Source of the DNA: Hymenopus coronatus
Taxonomy: Eukaryota; Arthropoda; Insecta; Mantodea; Hymenopodidae
DNA length: 64,000 bases
Assembly: GCA_030762935.1 (NCBI GenBank)
Contig: CM060900.1
Span: forward strand, 438,023,259 to 438,087,258
Reading direction: 5' to 3'
Shown here: one piece after another, positions 57,350-64,000 of the stretch
Layout of the letters: each line of letters opens with the position of its first letter
How positions within the stretch are numbered: the first letter of the stretch is position 1
Translations under genes and position numbers: made by a program
The notes under the pieces: generated by a model
What the model was told of the DNA's origin: nothing
Database searches by the model: none
The model's input: only the letters and a program-made list of their open reading frames with translations

Positions 57350-58230
57350 AATTCTAATTTTAAGCTGCTGTAAACCTAAGCAATTCAAGCTAAAAATCAA
57401 ATAAATGTTTTGCTGATAGTACATTTTTTTTTTTCCATTTTCAGGATCCACCGTTAATTGCCATAGAATAAAATACGGAATTGTTTGAATGTAAGACATA
57501 ACTGAATTCCATTTTTTCTCATCGTCATAACAAATTATAATAAAGATAATAATGGTTATTTATTTTCTTTACCGTTCAAAAATATCCCTAGACCAATATA
57601 TCCCAAATTCATCTCTTCCATTCTGACTCTCATTTCTCCGAGAGCATATATGATCTGTTTATAAGGCATGTAGCTGTGTTAAAGTTGCTTTTACGACCTT
57701 CTTTTGACACACGCATTCGGCAGATAGATCTAGGGTTCGCTTCCCGTCGACAGCCGACTATAGTCCAGACATATTTATATATGTTCTTAAATGTCATTGA
57801 CGTTTATTGTTTCTTTTCATCAAATTACAAGTTTTTATAAGTCAGTGTTTTATATGCCGGTATTATGTAATTTGGGTGTCATTTCTCAGCAATTCCAAAT
57901 ATTCTCCGCTACCTACTACCGACAGGCCGAGGCCGTTAAGCTTCTGACATCGTTTGAGGAATGAGAAAAATCCTGTAAATCTTAGCCGGGGAAGAGAGTT
58001 CTGACAGAATTTTAACCGGTGTTCCCATTCGAGAGTGAACCCTGAACATTTTCACAGAATCACACCATGGCTAATTTTTAAAAATCTAACGACTTTTTCC
58101 AAATATTCCCCATTAGCTTAATTGTTTTTGTATTAAATGAAACCAGTCCTTAGAGCATGTTTCCCACTCTTCCTGAGGCACCCTTCAGAAATTAGGTTTA
58201 TATAACGTTCCACCGCTTCATCTAATGAGA
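57350..58230. other. Spacer with a truncated tRNA-like head at 57,690-57,790
   Basis: No gene seen. GCATTCGGCAGATAGATCTA, GGGTTCGCTTCCCGTCGACA and ATAGTCCAGACATATTT at 57,710-57,775 resemble the head of family C on the plus strand, without a recognisable body. Confidence 0.4.
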
Positions 58231-58234
58231 AAAA

Positions 58235-59062
58235 AGTTATTCCAAGTATTTTATCTTTGATTTTGTAAAATAAATCACAGAATCAGGGCTGTATTTCACC
58301 GGAAATATATGTTTTGAAACCCATGTATCCAAAAAAAATGCATTTTCAGAAAAAGGTCCGTGTGTGCGTCTATGTCTGTCTGTGGAAACAGAATAACTCA
58401 AAAATGAAAAGTTTTTACAAACCAAACTTGGTATTTAAATAAAGCATCTTCCAAGGATGCGACACGAAGATTTTCAGGGAAATCTCTCCTCCCCCTCACC
58501 ATGGAACATTGTTTGAAGAGTCGATTCTCAAAATGGGCTCTAAAGAGTTTTATTAAACTACCATACGTTTACGATGTTTCCATGACAAATTAAATGCATT
58601 TCTTGAATTTTTTGGGGAATAGTCTCATAAGACCTCTTCACTCTGGATGGCTTTGTATATTTGATAAACTGTAAGAGTTAGACAAAAACTTACCACAGAA
58701 ATATAGATCTCGTTAAAACACACGTTATGTAGAGTTAACCGTTTCTAAGACACTCATTCCTTATTATGAGTTTCAATTTTTAAGCATTTAAACTTTCCTC
58801 AAGCGGGAAGTCATCTTTCGTTTCGCCTTTCTTTTCTTTTACTCCTCGTCATGCAAAGAAAACTCAATTTCAATTGTTTCTCATCGCAGCCGCCTTCTTA
58901 AAAGATTTTAATATCACTTTAACCTAGTGTATTGCCTTATTTCCTTCTACTCATTTCCATTTCTGCTAATGTTTGTCTCGATTACCAGGATTTAAATAAA
59001 AGAATAACCCCATGTAACAATGGATTGTTGAGAAATTCATTTGAATGGAACACAGCAGATTT
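58235..59062 (-). mobile_element. Family B repeat, copy 9
   Basis: Reverse copy. CACCGGAAATATATGTTTTG, CGTGTGTGCGTCTATGTCTG, AAACCAAACTTGGTATTTAA, CTCTTCACTCTGGATGGCTT and TTTGAATGGAACACAGCAGA are in the family order. The 3' hairpin is lost at the left end. Confidence 0.8.
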
Positions 59063-59069
59063 TTTATTT

Positions 59070-60090
59070 ACCAGGCATATGGAAAAGGAAAACAAGGAAT
59101 ACCTAAGCAAAGTTCGCCGGACCGTGGAGGAAGTCGCCTAACCTAATCTCCATGAAACGAACACGAAGATTCTTTTGGATTACTACATAATTGCTTTAAA
59201 CTAAGGTAATAGGAATGAATGTCGTGTAAAACGTGCTTCCAAACAGTCCGGAAGAATGGATAGCGTGATTCAATCTGTTAACATTGTCAGTTCGCTGCTA
59301 AATATAACAGAGATAAAACAGCACTTTCCTTTATGACAAAAGACGACTCTGACAAACGAAATGGGGTGTGGCAGACCGATTTTTGAAGGAAGATGTCAGA
59401 TTCTACATGCAACTCGGCATGTGGGGCACCCTCTATGTGGCAGAGCTACGCCTGAGAATATGAACACACGCGTAGCATGTTGCACGTCTGCGTAAAATGA
59501 TACCTTTGAGAGTTACGGGATGAACACACGCCCTACTGCGTCCTAAACACAATTGGGCTCCCAGCCATACTGCTCTGTAAGACTCATTATGGGTCAAAGC
59601 TGAAACAACACAGAACATCAGATCCAAGTGACTGTTGAGCACGGCCGGTACAAGCAAACATAAAAGCAAGCTTACTGTTACACTATATTAATTTGAAATT
59701 TTGGAATCTTGGCCCTAATATTGCACAGTGCGTGCAAAACAGCATTTACCTTTCTCTATCTCATGTGCACTTCCATTACTTGAAAATGGCGATGTGCTCG
59801 TATAAACGGAACTTTTCTCACAGAAAAATAATGTTACATTCAAATGATGTTTATAATCTCAAGCGTTTATTAGATAGATAATTTTTATTGGGGTTAAATT
59901 ATTAAATATATTACACAAACACTAACTGTATGGGCAGTTCAGCGTACTGCGTATTTTATATACAATTTAAAGACGAAAAGAAACAAGCAAAGAAAAAGAA
60001 ATAAATGGAGGGTAAATTGACTCTAACTGAAAAAATTTGAACTGGCATCGTGGAAGTTAGCCAGCAAATCAGTCATGTTTTTACTGTTTC
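59070..60090. other. No gene seen
   Basis: Spacer. Small GC-richer patch at 59,440-59,650 with no motif recognised on either strand. Confidence 0.4.
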
Positions 60091-60234
60091 TGCTTTTACT
60101 CTCCCAAGCTCGTATGTACAATGTACATAGTGGATAGAGAAGGTGTTGTATTCCACCCAAAAATTCTATCTTGAGATTTGAATGCAAATATATGTTTTGA
60201 GATCCCGTGAGTCCGGAAAAAAAATTAAAAAAGA

Positions 60235-60235
<1 letters not shown>

Positions 60236-60264
<29 letters not shown>
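60236..60264. repeat. (GT)n microsatellite in B copy 10
   Basis: About 14 GT units at the site where other B copies carry a short CA/TG-rich block. Confidence 0.9.
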
Positions 60265-60265
<1 letters not shown>

Positions 60266-60934
60266 CTGTCGACAGCATAGATCAAAAACCAAAAGACCGT
60301 TAAGCACCAAACTTGGTACTTGTGTTTAGCCTCTTCCAAGGATGCGATACATAGATTTTCAGAAAATTCCCCCACGGCAAACTACCCTTTATATGTTAAA
60401 ATTTCCGAAAAGTTTGTTTTTCTCAAAAATGGCTCTAACAATTTTGATTAAAATACCGTATATTAAAGAAAGCTGTATGAAAAACAAAATACATATTTTG
60501 AATTTTCTACGAATAGTCTCCGAAGGTCTCGTTATTCTGGATGAGTTTTACAGAATTTTCCAAAACGGTTACACCGTAAGAGATAGACAATAGCTTTATA
60601 CACAAAAACGTAGATCTCGTTGATACACACAATTTACGAGTATGTCATATACGCTTTTCTTGTAGAGTTGACCGTTCTCGAGATATTCCTTGTTATTGAT
60701 TTCAATGTTAAAACTACCTAGCTTTTCTCAAAGGGACCATACAAAGCGAACCGAACTTCAACTGTTTCACATAGCAACCTGTTTTTAAAATATTTGACTG
60801 TCGCTTTGCCCCTAATGTATTCCCTTATTTCCCTTCTACTGATAAAAAAGCAAATAATAAGACCAGTTCTACTGATGTTTATCTCGATTAGCAAGATATA
60901 GGTAAAGAATATTCTTTTGTAAGAATAGTGTGTA

Positions 60935-61435
60935 TATATTTTTGACAGTGTTTAACGCCCAATTTTACTTTATATGGCACCGGAGTCGGTGACATTGATG
61001 ACACATGAAATGAAGATGGAGCAGCGGTGGAATTCGATAGCGGAGAAAACTCGCCCCTGCGCCGTTTTGTCCGCCACAATTCCCAGAAGCGGTCGTCTGG
61101 GAACGAACCATAAGCAGATCCCAGTGGCCACGCTCGCTAAAGTGTCTCGCTTTGGTGCTTCGTGGTGCACAGGATCGTGGGTTCGAGTCCCGCCTTGGGG
61201 ATGGGTGTTTCTGTGTTTGTAAATGTGTCTATGTTTGTGTATGTATAAGTAAAAGGAAAACGTTAAGAATAATAAGGTCTACTAAGGATATATAGGAAAC
61301 TGGAAAAAATGGAGAAAAAAGGGATACAGCGCCGGAGTCCTGACAAGCCTCAGGAACTGTATTTTTATAAAAAAAAGACCCTATGCCGCCTCGGGGAGAA
61401 AGGAGTGTCCTAACCTCTCGGCCGCGACGTGGCCC
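60935..61435 (-). mobile_element. SINE family A nested in B, itself split by SINE E
   Basis: The A body (60,945-61,100) and A head (61,385-61,433: CGGCCGAGAGGTTAGGACAC on the minus strand) are separated by an E copy. The outer flanks TAGTGTGTA (60,926-60,934) and TAGTTTGTA (61,436-61,444) look like a 9-bp target duplication with one mismatch. They lie where uninterrupted B copies read straight through (compare 40,270-40,300). Confidence 0.85.
61100..61378 (+). mobile_element. SINE family E, copy 3, innermost of a three-level nest
   Basis: Head GATCCCAGTGGCCACGCTCG, GGATCGTGGGTTCGAGTCCC, CCTTGGGGATGGGTGTTTCT, and a TG-rich run without expansion. The 3' stem is CCGGAGTC against the diverged GCCTCAGG, followed by AACTGTATTTTTATAAAAA. 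Confidence 0.85.
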
Positions 61436-61489
61436 TAGTTTGTACATGGAACAGCTAGAGAAAGTTGTGTGAGTGGAACACATCAGATG

Positions 61490-61825
61490 CTCTGCTGATG
61501 CTAAGATTTTTTCCGGGAGGTTATCGAAAAAGTGTGGAATGCTAAGGCCGGTATATAGCCTGCAACTCCTTCTAACAGGGCTGCATTTACCAGACTCCCA
61601 GCCTAAACCAGGCCATCCACGACCTTTTCCTTCCTCCTAAGTATAAATACATATGTGTATATATACATACTTACATATAACCCAAATTCAATGTTATTTC
61701 ATTTACTAAAGGTAAAGAATGTTTAGAACGGTATAACAAAATTATTAACTTATTTCTTAATTAAACTTTACGTAAGAGTTTCAAGTTGTAAGCTGTAAGT
61801 ATATAAAAAATCTTATAAGAGTTCA
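61490..61825. other. No gene seen
   Basis: Short spacer between oppositely oriented B copies 10 and 11. Confidence 0.4.
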
Positions 61826-61829
61826 ATTC

Positions 61830-62625
61830 ACATGACTTTGTCTACCTGCTCTGCACAAAAGCTTCTTACAAAACATTATTCTACTCTCTACTTCATGATA
61901 ATTGACTTAAACATCGGCAGAATGGTCTTATTATTTAGCTACTTACAAGTAGAAGGGAAGTAGATGAATATACTAGGCTAAATGATAGTCAAATATTTAA
62001 TAAGCCGTCGTTTTGCGATTGTCTTTGAAATTCGTTTCTTTGCATGGCCAGGAGTAAAACAAAAGAAACAAGGAAGATTTCCTATTTGAGAAAAGTTTTT
62101 AAAACTGAAACCAGTAACAAGCATTATCTCGGAAATGGTTAGCGCTACAAAAATGCATAAGACATATATTGTGTGTTTTGACTAGATCTACATTTTTGTC
62201 TAAGTTTAGTAGTTCTGCAAAAGTCATTCAGAATAAACAGGTCTTCTGAGGCCTTTCCCAGAAAATCCAAGATGTAAATTTCGTTTATCATGAACATATC
62301 TTAAACAGTTTCGAAATTTTGTCCGTGCAAAGAGTAGTTGGAGGTGCAGGGATTTTCCTAAAAAGCTTCGTGTACCATCCTTGGAACACACCGTACTTAA
62401 GTACTAAGTTTGATATTTAACGGACTTTCCGTTTTTGAGTTTTACAGGCGCACACACACATACACACATACGCATACGCTCTGACATTTTCCAAAAATGC
62501 GTTTTTGTTTTCAGGGATCTCCTAAACATGTATTTTTCGTGAAATATCGGTATGGAATTGTTGGGTGACATACAATACCAGCTGTGTCTACTATTTACAT
62601 TGTACATAGACGCTAGAGAAAGTAA
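61830..62625 (+). mobile_element. Family B repeat, copy 11
   Basis: TTCACATGACTTTGTCTACC at the start, then TGATAATTGACTTAAACATC, CTACATTTTTGTCTAAGTTT, GCACACACACATACACACAT and TTTTCGTGAAATATCG. The 3' hairpin region is CTACTATTTACATTGTACAT followed by AGACGCTAGAGAAAGT at 62,600-62,621. Confidence 0.85.
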
Positions 62626-62629
62626 TTAT

Positions 62630-63715
62630 TAATTAATTCATTTAGATAATGGATACAGGCGGCTTATGGCGGATGACTTTAGCAACCTCACTCATGTATT
62701 TTTATTTAACAGATTTTCACAAAACTTTGCATAGGTTTTAAAAGTGGTATCCTGTTATTATATACAAATTTTGAATGTATTTTTATAATAAAATACCCCA
62801 CTATTAGGGGCGGTAAATTAAGACTAAACAACTCATTCCTTTTTTCAGTTAACAGGTTTTCATGAAACGCTGTATAGCAGTTACAGGTAGTGTGTTGTCG
62901 TTATGTACAGATCCTGAATATAAGTGTATCATAGAAACTACTTCTATAGGGTATTGTACTGATTTCCCTAAATGTATATAACATTGGGGGAAATAATGGT
63001 AAATAACTTTTCTGAAATTTAACATTTATCCATTATCTTCAAAATAATCGCAATTTAGAGTGCTGCAAACTTTTAAACTCAACACTAAAACGTAAACGTC
63101 AAGTTATAAGCCATGTAAAGTTTGCCGACGGTGCAATATTTTAATTATGTAAGAAGAAATAAGAGAATTTTAAAATCACTTAACACAAATCTTGTAATGT
63201 AAAATCCACGATAAGTCTTCCACAGTTTATTGGCGCAATAAACCCTAACTTCAACACTTCTGCAGCGCATTATAAGACGAATGAAAGAGAATTCGCTGCT
63301 AACTTAATTTTTAGCAGTTTTCAGTTTTTTATTACAGCTCGTTTGAGATGGTATACTGTGTTTTCTTATTCTTTGGAAGTGTCGTTTATTCTTTAGACCA
63401 GGCTGTTCCAACTCGACTCGTCTGAGCAAGAGTATGCGCGTTCTCGACCACAAAACTTGAAGCATAGTTTGAGGGGCAACGTGGTAGCCAATACGTGCTG
63501 GGCAAAGGTCATCCCACAATAATTGTATCCTGCCACTTCATTTCCAATTCTTGTTTTAGCCGTGATGATAGCTTGCCCTCAATGCTCCACTGTATTGCAT
63601 GTTGCAGGTAGACTCCTGTGACTCGCGAGTTACTCGCTCCTCTCTTGGCGCACACCCAAACTGATACAGCCTCCCATATGGCTTAGGCGTATGAAGACAT
63701 GTATTTCAATTTCAA
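62630..63715. other. No gene seen
   Basis: AT-rich spacer. A moderately GC-rich patch at 63,390-63,650 shows no recognised motif. Confidence 0.4.
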
Positions 63716-63721
63716 ACCACT

Positions 63722-63830
63722 GTGCGGCGTTGCCTCGCGGTAATGGATTGACTCGCATTCAGAAAGTCCCGAGTTCAAGCCTCGTGGCCGACCAATCTGA
63801 CCATTTATATATATAGATTTTCCTAGATCG
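63722..63830 (+). mobile_element. SINE family C, head only
   Basis: GCGGCGTTGCCTCGCGGTAA, ACTCGCATTCAGAAAGTCCC and GAGTTCAAGCCTCGTGGCCG are followed by ACCAATCTGACCATTTAT. The body stops after about 110 bp. Confidence 0.6.
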
Positions 63831-64000
63831 CAAAGCAAATGATGGTTATTGTTGACCTTAAGGAATACCGAAATTGAGATGTTTACTATAATAAGTCCTA
63901 AGATTGCAAATTGTATTTCATTGCAAATAGTTGTTGAAGTTTTAGGCATTTATAAAAAATTCAACATTTAACTGTCCTCTATTTGCTTCGAGCTCTAGAG

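Larger units (their letters stand above)
60095..61488 (-). mobile_element. Family B repeat, copy 10, interrupted by nested SINEs
   Basis: The reverse copy begins at its hairpin (TCGTATGTACAATGTACATA, then GTGGATAGAGAAGG) and carries a (GT)n tract (60,236-60,264) and the usual blocks. It resumes at 61,440 with TGGAACAGCTAGAGAAAGTT and ends GAGTGGAACACATCAGATG. The 501-bp gap is a SINE A containing a SINE E. Confidence 0.85.

Overview
This is eukaryotic genomic DNA, AT-rich and saturated with transposable elements. It has no bacterial-style gene packing, operons or long clean reading frames. The repeats suggest an arthropod, most likely an insect with a large genome: many tRNA-derived SINEs, I/Jockey-type LINEs with a CCHC finger after the reverse transcriptase, and a mariner-type transposon with the DUF4817 N-terminal domain. 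The taxon is an inference and I cannot name a species. Family letters A, B, C and so on are my own labels, defined by comparing copies inside the window.

Layout. At 1-7.4 kb there are SINEs of families A, C and D in mostly featureless AT-rich DNA, including one 516-bp C copy with a perfect 15-bp target-site duplication. At 7.4-11 kb two head-to-tail copies of an ~850-bp repeat (family B) are followed by a decayed LINE split by a ~400-bp insertion. At 11-19.7 kb the DNA is sparse, with a DUF4817-element fragment and two SINEs. At 19.7-26.3 kb there is a good candidate terminal coding exon (minus strand), two copies of a ~690-bp repeat (G) and a dense cluster of SINEs. At 26.3-35 kb there is an unclassified element tail with two perfect hairpins, C-family SINEs and another DUF4817 fragment. 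At 35.1-42.5 kb there is a LINE with a broken reverse transcriptase, four B copies, an intronless ORF remnant and three D SINEs. At 44.9-47.5 kb lie exon-like segments on the plus strand, the best resembling a beta/gamma-crystallin-type fold. At 49.4-52.2 kb two minus-strand exons fit together in phase and start a plausible multi-exon gene. At 52.3-64 kb there are two A SINEs, a 1.7-kb mariner-like fossil, a LINE C-terminus split by an E SINE, three more B copies, and a three-level nest (E in A in B).

Host coding content is therefore small: a few exons in long repeat-filled introns or intergenic DNA. The candidate minus-strand gene starts at 52,195, continues at 49,627-49,443, and could end at 19,938-19,756, but that last link is untested. 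The strongest new signals are (1) family B, whose 3' end is a hairpin kept by compensating changes, whose 5' end carries a matching inverted repeat, and which forms head-to-tail arrays, all resembling Helentron/DINE-1-type rolling-circle elements; (2) the phased exon pair; (3) the crystallin-like exon; and (4) the DUF4817/mariner family with a stop codon shared between two copies.
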